In this document: one piece after another, positions 25,235-33,526 of the stretch
Position numbering within the stretch: position 1 is the first letter of the stretch
Layout: each line of letters begins with the position of its first letter
Assembly (NCBI RefSeq): GCF_014203795.1
Contig: NZ_JACHJU010000001.1
Location: 4,712,001-4,776,000 of the forward strand
DNA from: Streptosporangium album
GTDB lineage: Bacteria; Actinomycetota; Actinomycetes; Streptosporangiales; Streptosporangiaceae
Length of the DNA: 64,000 nucleotides
Direction of reading: 5' to 3'
Notes under the pieces: generated by a model
Told to the model about the DNA's origin: nothing
The model's input: the letters and a program-made list of their open reading frames with translations, nothing else
The model's database searches: none
Program-made: the position numbers and the translations under genes

Positions 25235-26962
25235 TTGGCCGAGACCGCCTCCTGGCGACTCCTGCTCGCCTCCATCCGCCCCCATCGGCGGGCCCTGCTC
25301 ACCGGTGGGATTCTCAGCCTCGTCGGCTCGCTGGCCGGGCTGTCCATGCCGTTCCTGGCCAAGGTGGTCATCGACGCCTTCGGCGAGCAGCGTTCCCTGG
25401 TCGGACCGGTGCTCGGCCTGACCGCCGCCGTGCTGGTGGGGGCCGGAGTCGGCGCGCTCGGCAGATACGTGCTGGAGCGCATGGGCGAAGGCGTCGTGTT
25501 CTCCGCCCGGCGCAGCCTGGTGGACCGGATGCTGCGGCTGAGGGTGTCGGAGGTGGACCGGCTCAAGCCGGGGGACCTGCTGTCGCGGGTGACCTCCGAC
25601 ACCACCCTGCTCCGGGCGGTGTTCACCGACGGTGTCGTCGAGATGGTCAGCGCGGCGTTCATGCTGGTCGGCGCTGCGGTGATGATGGCGCTCATGGACG
25701 GGCTGCTGCTGCTCATCACGCTGGCGGTCCTGGCCCTGGTCGGCTCGCTCGTGGGCCTGGTCATGCCGCGTATCCGGCGGGCCTCGACGCAGGCGCAGGT
25801 CGCGGTGGGCGAGATGGGGGCGGTGCTCGACCGGGTGCTGCAGGCCTTCCGCACCGTCAAGGCCAGCGGCGCCGAGGACCGCGAGATCGCCGCGGTCGCC
25901 GAGGCGGCCCGGGAGGCACGGGACCGGGGCATCGCGGTCGCCTGGTGGACCTCCATCGCCGGAATCTCCGCGTGGGTCTCCGCGCAGCTCGCCTTCGTCG
26001 CCGTGCTGGGCGTGGGCGGCGCGCGGGTCGCGTCCGGCGCGCTGGAGGTGTCCTCGCTGATCGCCTTCCTGCTCTACCTGTTCTACCTGGTCGCCCCGGT
26101 CGGTCAGCTGATCCAGGGCGTCACCCAGATGCAGAACGGTCTGGCGGCGGTGAAGCGGATCCGCGAGATCGAGGAGCTCCCGGCGGAGGAGGCCGAGAAG
26201 GCGGACGGGGCGGTCGGCGCGGCTCCCGCGGGGGTGAGCTTCGAGGGCGTCGCGTTCCGGTACGGCGACGATCGGCCGGTGGTCCATCACGACGTCTCCT
26301 TCACGGTCCCGGCAGGCGGCATGACCGCGCTCGTCGGTCCGTCGGGGGCGGGCAAGTCCACGGTGTTCGCCCTGCTCGAACGGTTCTACGAGCAGCAGGC
26401 CGGGACGATCACGGTCGACGGGCGCGACATCAGACAGTGGCCGCTGGGCGAGTTGCGGGCCTCCCTCGGCTATGTCGAGCAGGACGCGCCGGTGCTGGAC
26501 GGCTCGCTCCGGGAGAACCTGGTCTTCGCCGCGCCGGGCGTGAGCGAGTCCGACATCGGCAGAGTGCTCGCGCTGACCCGGCTGGAGGACCTGGTCGCCC
26601 GGCTCCCCGACGGGCTGGAGACCAAGGTCGGCCATCGCGGGATCATGCTCTCCGGCGGGGAGCGCCAGCGGGTCGCCATCGCGCGCGCCCTGCTGCGGCG
26701 GCCGCGGCTGCTCCTGCTCGACGAGGCCACCTCCCAGCTCGACGCGGTCAACGAGCTACGGCTCCGCGAGGTGATCGCCGAAGTGGCGAAGGAGACGACC
26801 GTGCTGGTGATCGCCCATCGCCTGTCCACGGTGACCAGCGCCGACCGGATCGTGGTGATGGAGGCGGGCCGGGTCCGGGCTGTGGGCACCCACGGCGAGT
26901 TGCTGGACGACGACGATCTCTACCGCGAACTCGCCGCCACCCAGTTCCTCTTGAGGACGTAG
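25235..26962 (+). CDS. ABC exporter, fused membrane and ATPase domains (multidrug/lipid type)
   Basis: A 575-residue half-transporter. The ABC membrane domain (about residues 10-305) has six helices, then the ATPase: Walker A GPSGAGKST, Q-loop YVEQDAPVLDGSLRENL, signature LSGGERQRVA, Walker B LLLLDEATSQLD, switch His in IAHRLST. It works as a homodimer, or with a partner encoded elsewhere, to export drugs or lipids. I chose TTG at 25235 because GAGGAG sits 6 bases upstream; the TTG two codons earlier abuts the Shine-Dalgarno sequence. Expression is probably controlled by the two-operator promoter upstream. Confidence 0.9.
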   Translation: MAETASWRLLLASIRPHRRALLTGGILSLVGSLAGLSMPFLAKVVIDAFGEQRSLVGPVLGLTAAVLVGAGVGALGRYVLERMGEGVVFSARRSLVDRMLRLRVSEVDRLKPGDLLSRVTSDTTLLRAVFTDGVVEMVSAAFMLVGAAVMMALMDGLLLLITLAVLALVGSLVGLVMPRIRRASTQAQVAVGEMGAVLDRVLQAFRTVKASGAEDREIAAVAEAAREARDRGIAVAWWTSIAGISAWVSAQLAFVAVLGVGGARVASGALEVSSLIAFLLYLFYLVAPVGQLIQGVTQMQNGLAAVKRIREIEELPAEEAEKADGAVGAAPAGVSFEGVAFRYGDDRPVVHHDVSFTVPAGGMTALVGPSGAGKSTVFALLERFYEQQAGTITVDGRDIRQWPLGELRASLGYVEQDAPVLDGSLRENLVFAAPGVSESDIGRVLALTRLEDLVARLPDGLETKVGHRGIMLSGGERQRVAIARALLRRPRLLLLDEATSQLDAVNELRLREVIAEVAKETTVLVIAHRLSTVTSADRIVVMEAGRVRAVGTHGELLDDDDLYRELAATQFLLRT

Positions 26963-27190
26963 ATCCCAGATCGCGGCCTGTGCCGCCGCATGCAAATTCG
27001 TGTGGAGCGTAACGGGATAGTTCGGTCACCGATCCCGCTGACTGGTTGGCCGTCCAGGAAAGCGGGCATTCCGGCCTGTGCGAAGCCTCTCCTTCGTCTG
27101 GGAGCGCCCATCGGGTGCTCACCGTGTCCGGTCTCCGGTCCAGTCCGTGCGGGACGGGGCAGGGTGAGGGCCGGGCCGGCAATCGGAAAA

Positions 27191-27225
27191 GGGGGCATCC
27201 CGGATGTTCTGTCCGGGATGCCCCC
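27191..27225. terminator. 14-bp perfect hairpin after the ABC exporter
   Basis: GGGGGCATCCCGGA and TCCGGGATGCCCCC flank the loop TGTTCTG. It lies about 230 bases past the exporter stop and 40 bases before the hutU operator, so it insulates hutU from read-through. The minus-strand side is followed by TTTT, the plus side by TTCCT. Confidence 0.75.
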
Positions 27226-27263
27226 TTCCTCTGGGTTGACCGGTAGCCTCCGGGTGACAAATA

Positions 27264-27279
27264 TGAATGCGTTCATTCA
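27264..27279. promoter_or_regulatory. hut operator copy 1 (TGAATG-N4-CATTCA)
   Basis: TGAATGCGTTCATTCA is a perfect 6-bp inverted repeat with 4-base spacer, 23 bases upstream of the hutU start. The same arms and spacing occur before the second hut unit at 33499. This strongly suggests the binding site of a common histidine-utilisation regulator. Confidence 0.7.
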
Positions 27280-27301
27280 GTCCTGATGGGGAGGTTCGGT
27301 C

Positions 27302-28957
27302 ATGACCGGCAGCCGGATTGTGCGCGCGCCGCGCGGCACCACGCTCACCGCCAAGGGATGGCCGCAGGAGGCGGCACTCCGCATGATCCAGAACAACCTG
27401 GATCCCGAGGTGGCCGAGCATCCTGAACAGCTCGTCGTCTACGGCGGTTCGGGCAAGGCCGCCCGTGACTGGCGTTCCTTCGACGCGATCACCCGCACCC
27501 TGACCACGCTGGAGGGTGACGAGACGCTGCTGGTGCAGTCCGGCCGCCCTGTCGGGGTGTTCCGCACGCACGAGTGGGCGCCCCGGGTCCTTATCGCCAA
27601 CTCCAACCTCGTGCCCGACTGGGCCAACTGGGAGGAGTTCCGCCGTCTGGAGGCCGCGGGCCTGACCATGTACGGGCAGATGACGGCCGGGTCCTGGATC
27701 TACATCGGCACCCAGGGCATCCTGCAGGGGACCTACGAGACCTTCGCGGCCGTCGCCGCCAAACGGTTCGGAGGCTCGCTGGCCGGGACGATCACTCTCA
27801 CCGCCGGGCTCGGCGGCATGGGCGGCGCCCAGCCGCTCGCCGTGACCATGAACGACGGCGTGGCGATCTGCGTCGACTGCGACCCCAGGTCGATCGAACG
27901 CCGGATCGAGCACCGCTATCTGGACGTGCGGGCCGACAACCTCGATGAGGCGCTGCGCCTGGCCTACGAGGCCCGCGACCAGCGCAGGCCGCTGAGCATC
28001 GGCGTCGAGGCCAACGCCGCCGAGGCGGTGCCCGAACTGCTCCGCCGGGGTGCGGAGATCGACATCGTCACCGACCAGACCTCCGCGCACGACCCGCTGA
28101 TGTACCTGCCGGTCGGAGTGGCCTTCGAGGACATGGCCGCCGAGCGGGAGAAGGACCCGGCCGGCTTCACCCGGAAGGCGCGGGAGGCCATGGCCAGGCA
28201 CGTCGAGGCCATGGTCGGATTCCAGGACGCGGGCGCCGAGGTCTTCGACTACGGCAACTCGATCCGGGGCGAGGCGCAGCTCGCCGGCTACAGCCGGGCC
28301 TTTGACTTCCCCGGCTTCGTGCCCGCCTACATCCGGCCGCTGTTCTGCGAGGGCAGGGGGCCGTTCCGCTGGGCGGCGCTGTCCGGATCCGCCCAGGACA
28401 TCGCCAAGACCGACCGGGCCATCCTGGAACTGTTCCCGGACAACGAGCCGCTGGCCCGATGGATCCGGATGGCCCAGGAGCGGGTCCACTTCCAGGGGCT
28501 GCCCGCCCGGATCTGCTGGCTCGGGTACGGCGAGCGCCATCTGGCCGGTGAGCGGTTCAACGACATGGTGGCCTCCGGAGAGATCGAGGCCCCGCTGGTG
28601 ATCGGCCGTGACCACCTCGACTGCGGCTCGGTCGCCTCACCGTACCGGGAGACCGAGGGCATGGCCGACGGCTCCGACGCGATCGCCGACTGGCCGCTGC
28701 TGAACGCCATGCTCAACGTGGCCTCCGGCGCAGCCTGGGTCTCCATCCACCACGGCGGAGGCGTCGGCATCGGCCGCTCCATCCACGCCGGCCAGGTCAC
28801 CGTCGCCGACGGGACCAGGCTCGGCGCCGAGAAGCTCAACAGGGTGCTCACCAACGACCCCGGCACGGGGGTGATCCGCCACGTCGACGCGGGCTACGAC
28901 GAGGCCGTCACCGTCGCGGAGGAGCGCGGCGTCCGCATCCCGATGCGCGAGTCCTGA
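27302..28957 (+). CDS. hutU: Urocanate hydratase
   Basis: A 551-residue enzyme that converts urocanate to 4-imidazolone-5-propionate with tightly bound NAD. The N-terminal signature ([22 protein letters not shown]), NAD-binding [15 protein letters not shown], and the active-site segment [16 protein letters not shown] with its conserved Cys are all present; the end [16 protein letters not shown] is typical. Length is normal. The ATG is preceded by GGGGAGG. It is the second step of histidine breakdown; hutH (histidine ammonia-lyase) is not in the window. The operator just upstream indicates regulation in common with hutF and hutI. Confidence 0.97.
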   Translation: MTGSRIVRAPRGTTLTAKGWPQEAALRMIQNNLDPEVAEHPEQLVVYGGSGKAARDWRSFDAITRTLTTLEGDETLLVQSGRPVGVFRTHEWAPRVLIANSNLVPDWANWEEFRRLEAAGLTMYGQMTAGSWIYIGTQGILQGTYETFAAVAAKRFGGSLAGTITLTAGLGGMGGAQPLAVTMNDGVAICVDCDPRSIERRIEHRYLDVRADNLDEALRLAYEARDQRRPLSIGVEANAAEAVPELLRRGAEIDIVTDQTSAHDPLMYLPVGVAFEDMAAEREKDPAGFTRKAREAMARHVEAMVGFQDAGAEVFDYGNSIRGEAQLAGYSRAFDFPGFVPAYIRPLFCEGRGPFRWAALSGSAQDIAKTDRAILELFPDNEPLARWIRMAQERVHFQGLPARICWLGYGERHLAGERFNDMVASGEIEAPLVIGRDHLDCGSVASPYRETEGMADGSDAIADWPLLNAMLNVASGAAWVSIHHGGGVGIGRSIHAGQVTVADGTRLGAEKLNRVLTNDPGTGVIRHVDAGYDEAVTVAEERGVRIPMRES

Positions 28958-29103
28958 AAGGGCCCGTGCCAGGCCCGGCCGATGCGCGAGTGGCCGCGGG
29001 GAGGCTCAGACCCGGCCCGGTGCGCGGGCGACCACGCCGGTGAGATCGAGGTCAGCGGGCCGTGGCGGGAATGCCGGCAAACGATCGAGCGGTTGGAGGG
29101 GAC

Positions 29104-29952
29104 GTGGGTGACATACTCGACCAGCTTCTCGGGGATCGCCGGCTGTCGCCTGTGCAGCGGAGGATCGCGCGCTACCTCGACGACCACCTGGCCGAGGCCA
29201 TCTTCCTGTCCAGCGTGGAGCTGGCCGACCGGGCCGGGGTGAGCCAGCCGTCGGTGACCAGGTTCGCCGTGGTGCTCGGGTTCGCGGGCTATCCCGAGCT
29301 GCGGCAGGCTCTGCGGCCCTTCGTGCTGGGTGAGCGGAACCCGTCGCGGGCCAACGACCTGCAGACCGCGATCGACGTGGAGATCGAGAACCTGCGGAAC
29401 GTGCGGGACGGGCTGGCCGACCCGTCGTCCATCGTCGAGCTGGGCGCCCGGCTGGCCGGGTGTGAGCCGCTGCCGGTGCTCGGGCTGCGGGTCTCCAGTG
29501 GGCTGGCCACCACGTTCGCCTATTTCGCCCGCCGGATCCACCCCGACGTCCGCCTGCTGACCCACGGCGGCTCGGAGCTGGCCGACGGCCTGCACGCGGC
29601 GCGGCGGGCGGGAGCGGGCTGGCTGGTCGCGGTGGTCCTGCCCCGTTACCCGGCCGAGGCCGTGGCCGCTCTGAAGAGCGCCGGTGAGCTGGGTCTGCGG
29701 ACCGCGGTGATCACCGACCGGCCGGACGTGCCGTTCGAGGCCGACGTGATCCTGGACGCCCCGGTCGGTGAGCGGCTGGTGTTCGACTCGCACGCGGCGC
29801 CGCTCGCCCTGGCCATGGTGCTGGTGGAGGCCATGGCGGACGCGACGCCGCTGCGGACGCAGGCCCGGCTGGAGGAGTACGAACGGATGACCGACCAGGC
29901 AGGGGTCTTCGCCGACCAGCCGGCCGGCTGCCTCAGGGAGCGGACCGAGTAG
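29104..29952 (+). CDS. RpiR/MurR-family transcriptional regulator
   Basis: A 282-residue regulator with an N-terminal RpiR helix-turn-helix (about 8-80: LSPVQRRIARYLDDHLAEAIFLSSVELADRAGVSQPSVTRFA in segments) and a C-terminal SIS ligand-binding domain (about 110-250: PVLGLRVSSGLATTFAYFARRI). RpiR proteins usually sense sugar phosphates, but members next to hut genes are known. The GTG start has GGAGGGGA 6 bases upstream; a longer frame begins 42 bases earlier. It follows hutU by 146 bases on the same strand and is the best local candidate for binding the hut operator. Confidence 0.88.
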   Translation: MGDILDQLLGDRRLSPVQRRIARYLDDHLAEAIFLSSVELADRAGVSQPSVTRFAVVLGFAGYPELRQALRPFVLGERNPSRANDLQTAIDVEIENLRNVRDGLADPSSIVELGARLAGCEPLPVLGLRVSSGLATTFAYFARRIHPDVRLLTHGGSELADGLHAARRAGAGWLVAVVLPRYPAEAVAALKSAGELGLRTAVITDRPDVPFEADVILDAPVGERLVFDSHAAPLALAMVLVEAMADATPLRTQARLEEYERMTDQAGVFADQPAGCLRERTE

Positions 29953-29970
29953 GCCCGTCTTGCCCGCCGG

Positions 29971-30720
29971 CTAACCGGCCAGGTGCCTCAGGGAGCGCAC
30001 CGACCAGGTGAGAGTCAGCGCGCCGAGCACGATGAACAGGCCGAAGGCCACCGGGATCGTGCCGGCGGAGAGATCCCCCGCGAACAGGGAGCGACCGGCC
30101 TCGACCGAGTAGTAGAGCGGATTGAACCTGGCCACCGTCTGCAGCCACTGCGGTCCGAGGGAGACCGGCAGCATCATGCCGGCGAGCAGGGTCAGCGGCA
30201 GGGCGAAGAGCTGGACGAGCTGCGACATGCCGTTCTCGTCGCGGATCGCCAGGGCCAGGCCGTAGGAGAGGCTGGCGGCGAACAGACCGGTGGCGGCCAT
30301 GAGCAGCAGCATGAGCCCGATCTCGGCAGGGCCGAGCCGCAGGCCCATCAGCACGGCCACGCCCATCACCAGGATCGCCTGCAGGACCAGCACGAGCATG
30401 TCCTTCAGCACGCGGCCGAGGATGATCGCCGGGCGCCAGGCCTGGCTGACCGCCAGGCGCTCCAGCACGCCGTTGCGGGTCTCGTTGATCATGCCGAAGC
30501 CGGTGAACAGCGAGCCGAACAGAGCGATCATCATCATCGCGCCGGGGGTGAAGATCCTCAGCGCGTCGACCAGCGTCCCGCCGGCCGTCATGCCGGTCAG
30601 CAGCGGGGCGAACAACAGAAGGTAGAGCACGGGCTGCATGATCCCGAACAGCGGCCAGACCGGGTTGCGGCGGACGTTGCCGAGCTCGTAGCCGAGAAAC
30701 AGCATGGTGTGACGGAACAT
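29971..30720 (-). CDS. DrrB-type ABC-2 permease
   Basis: A 249-residue membrane protein with six helices of the ABC2 family, starting MFRHTMLFLGYELGNVRRNPVWPLFGIMQP, with the conserved NETRNGVLERLAVSQAWRPAIILGRVLKD segment between helices 2 and 3. It lies 18 bases downstream of the ATPase gene. Together they form a DrrAB-like exporter, commonly for drugs or antibiotics. The upstream PadR gene is in the same operon. Confidence 0.9.
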   Translation of the reverse strand: MFRHTMLFLGYELGNVRRNPVWPLFGIMQPVLYLLLFAPLLTGMTAGGTLVDALRIFTPGAMMMIALFGSLFTGFGMINETRNGVLERLAVSQAWRPAIILGRVLKDMLVLVLQAILVMGVAVLMGLRLGPAEIGLMLLLMAATGLFAASLSYGLALAIRDENGMSQLVQLFALPLTLLAGMMLPVSLGPQWLQTVARFNPLYYSVEAGRSLFAGDLSAGTIPVAFGLFIVLGALTLTWSVRSLRHLAG

Positions 30721-30738
30721 GGGGGGTCCTCAGGGGGT

Positions 30739-31698
30739 TCAGGCGGCGTCGCGGAGGGAGCGGCCGGTGTGCCGCAGGAAGACGTCGTCGAGCGTGGCCC
30801 GGTCGAGGGAGATCGACCGGATCGCCAGGCCGCCGACCTCCAGGGCGCGGAGCAGGGCGGGCAGATTGTGCTCGCCGTCGTCGAGGTAGGCGCGCAGTGT
30901 CTCGCCTTCCGTCTGGGTCTCCTTGATGTACGGCTGCGCGCCGAGGAGCTCCCGGCCGGCGGCCAGGTCGTCGAGTCTGAGTGTGACGACGTCGCCCGCG
31001 ACCTCCTTCTTGAGCTTCTCCGGGGTGCCCTCGGCGACGATCAGGCCGTGGTCGATGATGACGAGCCGGTCGCATAGCGCGTCGGCCTCGTCCAGATAGT
31101 GGGTGGTCAGCAGCACGCTGGTGCCGGCGTCGCGCAGGGCACGGACCTCGTCCCACAGGTTGGCGCGGTTCTGCGGGTCCAGGCCGGTGGTGGGTTCGTC
31201 CAGGAAGACCAGCGGGGGCCGGTTCACCAGGCCGACGGCGAGGGAGAACCGCCGCTTCTGCCCGCCGGAGAGCGTCTTCGCCGGACGGTTCGCGATCTCG
31301 GTCAGGCTGAAGGTCTCCAGCAGTTCGTCCGCGCGGGTGTTCGCCTGGCTCCGGGAGAGCCCCGCGATGCGCGCGGCCAGGAGCAGGCTCTCGCGGCCGG
31401 GGGCGTTGTCGTCCACGCCGCCGGCCTGGCTGACGTAACCGATCTTCTCCCGGACCTTCGCGGCCTCCTTCACCACGTCGTGCCCGGCCACCCGTGCGGT
31501 GCCGGCGGTGGGGGCGGTGAAGGTGGCCAGCATCCGGACGGTGGTGGTTTTGCCCGCGCCGTTCGGGCCGAGAGCGGCGAAGATCTCGCCCTCGCCGACC
31601 TCCAGGTCGATGCCTCGGACGGCCTCGACCTCCTCGGACTTGCCTCGCCCGCGTCTGGCGGTGAAGGTCTTGCGCAGCCCGTGCGCTTCGATGATCAT
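30739..31698 (-). CDS. DrrA-type ABC ATP-binding protein (daunorubicin-resistance family)
   Basis: A 319-residue protein with Walker A GPNGAGKTTT, signature LSGGQKRRFS, Walker B LVFLDEPTTGLDPQNR and switch His in TTHYLDEAD, followed by the ~90-residue C-terminal domain typical of DrrA (ends TLDDVFLRHTGRSLRDAA). It energises the DrrB-like permease next to it. It follows the PadR gene after 102 bases on the same strand. Confidence 0.92.
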   Translation of the reverse strand: MIIEAHGLRKTFTARRGRGKSEEVEAVRGIDLEVGEGEIFAALGPNGAGKTTTVRMLATFTAPTAGTARVAGHDVVKEAAKVREKIGYVSQAGGVDDNAPGRESLLLAARIAGLSRSQANTRADELLETFSLTEIANRPAKTLSGGQKRRFSLAVGLVNRPPLVFLDEPTTGLDPQNRANLWDEVRALRDAGTSVLLTTHYLDEADALCDRLVIIDHGLIVAEGTPEKLKKEVAGDVVTLRLDDLAAGRELLGAQPYIKETQTEGETLRAYLDDGEHNLPALLRALEVGGLAIRSISLDRATLDDVFLRHTGRSLRDAA

Positions 31699-31800
31699 GG
31701 TTCTCCGTTTCGGGGGTCCGGAAAGCGCCGGAGGGCGTTCCCGGAGAATTCGGATATCGGGAAGACTGAACCCTCCTGCCAGAGGAGACTCAACCGGTTT

Positions 31801-32331
31801 TCACGGCAGTTCGCCGTTTCTGACCTTCTCGATGGTCTCGCCCACCCAGGTCAGCTGGGCCTGGAGTTGGAGGAGGTTGAGCCGCAGGCACTCGTCGATG
31901 TGCCGGGGGGCGCCGTAGGCCTGCTTGCCGCCCATCGCGCGCCGGGTCATGTCGACGGAGAACCTGAGCTGGGCGGCCCTTGCCTCCATCGCCGAGATCA
32001 GCTCGGCGGGTGACATCCGGTCCATGAAGGTGATCGCCACCTGGAACGGGTCGACGATCGGCTTGATCTCCCACCAGTTGCTCAGCAGGAGCCGAGAGAA
32101 CTCCGACCGGCCGATCTCGGTGATCGCGTAGACGGTCTTGCCGCCCTTGCCCTCCTCCACCCGTTCCAGCAGGTCCTCGTCGGCCATCTTGCCCAGGCCG
32201 TGGTAGATCGAGCCGTAGGCCACGTTGGCCCAGTGGTGGGTGCCCATGAGTTCGAGGCGGCGCCGTACCTCGTAGCCGTGCAGCGGGCCGTCGAGCAGCA
32301 CGCCGAGCAGCAGGACGCGAGTGGAGGACAT
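31801..32331 (-). CDS. PadR-family regulator of the DrrAB-like exporter
   Basis: A 176-residue PadR protein: winged helix in the first ~85 residues (TRVLLLGVLLDGPLHGYEVRRRL, NVAYGSIYHGLGKMADEDLLE, GGKTVYAITEIGR) and a C-terminal Vir-type dimerisation helix bundle. It is first in a leftward operon with the exporter genes, the classic order for a drug-responsive repressor and its pump. I chose the ATG of MSSTRVLLL; 12 upstream codons are Thr/Asn-rich and overlap the repeats that look like its own operator. Confidence 0.9.
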   Translation of the reverse strand: MSSTRVLLLGVLLDGPLHGYEVRRRLELMGTHHWANVAYGSIYHGLGKMADEDLLERVEEGKGGKTVYAITEIGRSEFSRLLLSNWWEIKPIVDPFQVAITFMDRMSPAELISAMEARAAQLRFSVDMTRRAMGGKQAYGAPRHIDECLRLNLLQLQAQLTWVGETIEKVRNGELP

Positions 32332-32332
32332 A

Positions 32333-32356
32333 TTCAAATTTGTAGTCAAGTTTGTA
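32333..32356. promoter_or_regulatory. Tandem 12-bp repeats, likely PadR operator and promoter
   Basis: TTCAAATTTGTA (32333-32344) is followed directly by GTCAAGTTTGTA (32345-32356): a head-to-tail repeat differing at two bases, just upstream of the PadR start. On the minus strand TTGACA, then 17 bases, then TACAAA gives a good -35/-10 that the repeats cover. Autoregulation by PadR is inferred. Confidence 0.5.
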
Positions 32357-32369
32357 TATGGTGTCAACC

Positions 32370-32696
32370 ATGCGAGAGATCAGACGTGACGACGACGGCG
32401 CCCTGCTGGGATTCCTGCGGCCGGTGGGCGGCGTGTGGGAGCCGCTCACCGTGTTCGGCTACCCGCTGGGGGAGCCGCGCCCCGAGGAGGCCGCCTCCGA
32501 CGAGGTCCATCGGTCGGGGCTGGAGGTGCTGATGCGGCCGTGGGAGTTCCTGGAGGACGGCGAGTGGTACCGGTGCGTGATCCTGGAGGCCGCCGCGGAG
32601 GAGGTCAGGATCCAGCCGAACGACCACCGCTACCCGCACAACGTCTACGCCCTGACCCTGGAGCACCCGGGACCCGCCACCTTCCGCCCGCAGTAG
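32370..32696 (+). CDS. Conserved hypothetical protein
   Basis: A 108-residue soluble protein (MREIRRDDDGALLGFLRPVGG ... TLEHPGPATFRPQ) with many acidic residues and Trp (EPLTVFGYPLG, MRPWEFLEDGEWYRCVILEA). I do not recognise the family. It is divergent from PadR with under 40 bases between starts. No ribosome-binding site precedes any of the possible starts (ATG 32358, GTG 32361, ATG 32370), so the message may be leaderless. Confidence 0.65.
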   Translation: MREIRRDDDGALLGFLRPVGGVWEPLTVFGYPLGEPRPEEAASDEVHRSGLEVLMRPWEFLEDGEWYRCVILEAAAEEVRIQPNDHRYPHNVYALTLEHPGPATFRPQ

Positions 32697-32791
32697 GGCC
32701 GGAGCCGTCGGGGGGGCAAGCCGGGCTTGAGGCCCGTGGGGCCGCCGGGGGAGCGCGGAAGCCCCCGTCGGCCCGGAGTAGGGTGAATCGC

Positions 32792-33478
32792 ATGTCCCAA
32801 CGTCCGACCGCACTGGTCACCGGAGCCTCCCGAGGGGTCGGCGCCGCCGTCGCGCACGCCCTGGCCCCCACCCACGACCTGCTGCTCGGCGGCCGGGACG
32901 CCGAGGCGCTGGCCAAGATGTGCGCCGACCTGCCGGACGCGCGGCCCTGGCCGGTGGAGCTCACCGCGGTCACCGAGGCCGACGTCGCCGGGATCGACCG
33001 GCTCGACGTGCTGGTGCACAGCGCCGGTGTGGCGACCCTGGGGCGGATCGCCGAGAGCCCCGCCGAGGTCTGGCGGCGGACCATGGAGGTCAACGTGATC
33101 GCGGTGGCCGAGCTGACCCGGCTGCTGCTGCCCGCGCTGCGCGCGGCCTACGGCCAGGTGGTGCTGATCAACTCGGGGGCCGGGCAGCGGGCCAACCCGG
33201 GCTGGGGCTCCTACGCGGCCAGCAAGTTCGCGCTGCGCGCCTTCGCCGACGCGTTCCGGCTGGAGGAGCCCGATCTCCGGGTGACCACGGTCTACCCGGG
33301 ACGGGTGGACACCGACATGCAGCGCGGTGTGCGGGCCCAGGAGAGCGGGATCTACGAGCCGGAGAAATACCTGGCCCCCGAGTCGGTGGCCAGGGCGGTG
33401 GTCGCCGCCGTGACGGCCTCACCCGACGCCCACATCACCGACATCACCGTCCGCCCGACGGCGGGGCCCGTGCGCTGA
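32792..33478 (+). CDS. Short-chain dehydrogenase/reductase
   Basis: A 228-residue SDR with cofactor motif TGASRGVG, a short Rossmann half with GGRDAEAL, NNAG replaced by HSAG, catalytic Ser (INSGAG) and YAASK, and the loop PGRVDTDMQ. It is shorter than typical 250-residue SDRs but complete. No operon partners support a substrate; the following hut genes have their own promoter. Confidence 0.88.
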   Translation: MSQRPTALVTGASRGVGAAVAHALAPTHDLLLGGRDAEALAKMCADLPDARPWPVELTAVTEADVAGIDRLDVLVHSAGVATLGRIAESPAEVWRRTMEVNVIAVAELTRLLLPALRAAYGQVVLINSGAGQRANPGWGSYAASKFALRAFADAFRLEEPDLRVTTVYPGRVDTDMQRGVRAQESGIYEPEKYLAPESVARAVVAAVTASPDAHITDITVRPTAGPVR

Positions 33479-33498
33479 GGGCGGCGCCGGGTCGCCAA

Positions 33499-33514
33499 TG
33501 AATGGCTCCATTCA
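33499..33514. promoter_or_regulatory. hut operator copy 2 (TGAATG-N4-CATTCA)
   Basis: TGAATGGCTCCATTCA has the same arms and 4-base spacing as the site before hutU. Here the repeat abuts CATAAT (33514-33519), a good -10 hexamer, which places the transcription start at about the GTG of the next gene. A repressor bound here would cover the promoter. Confidence 0.7.
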
Positions 33515-33526
33515 CATAATGGAGGG

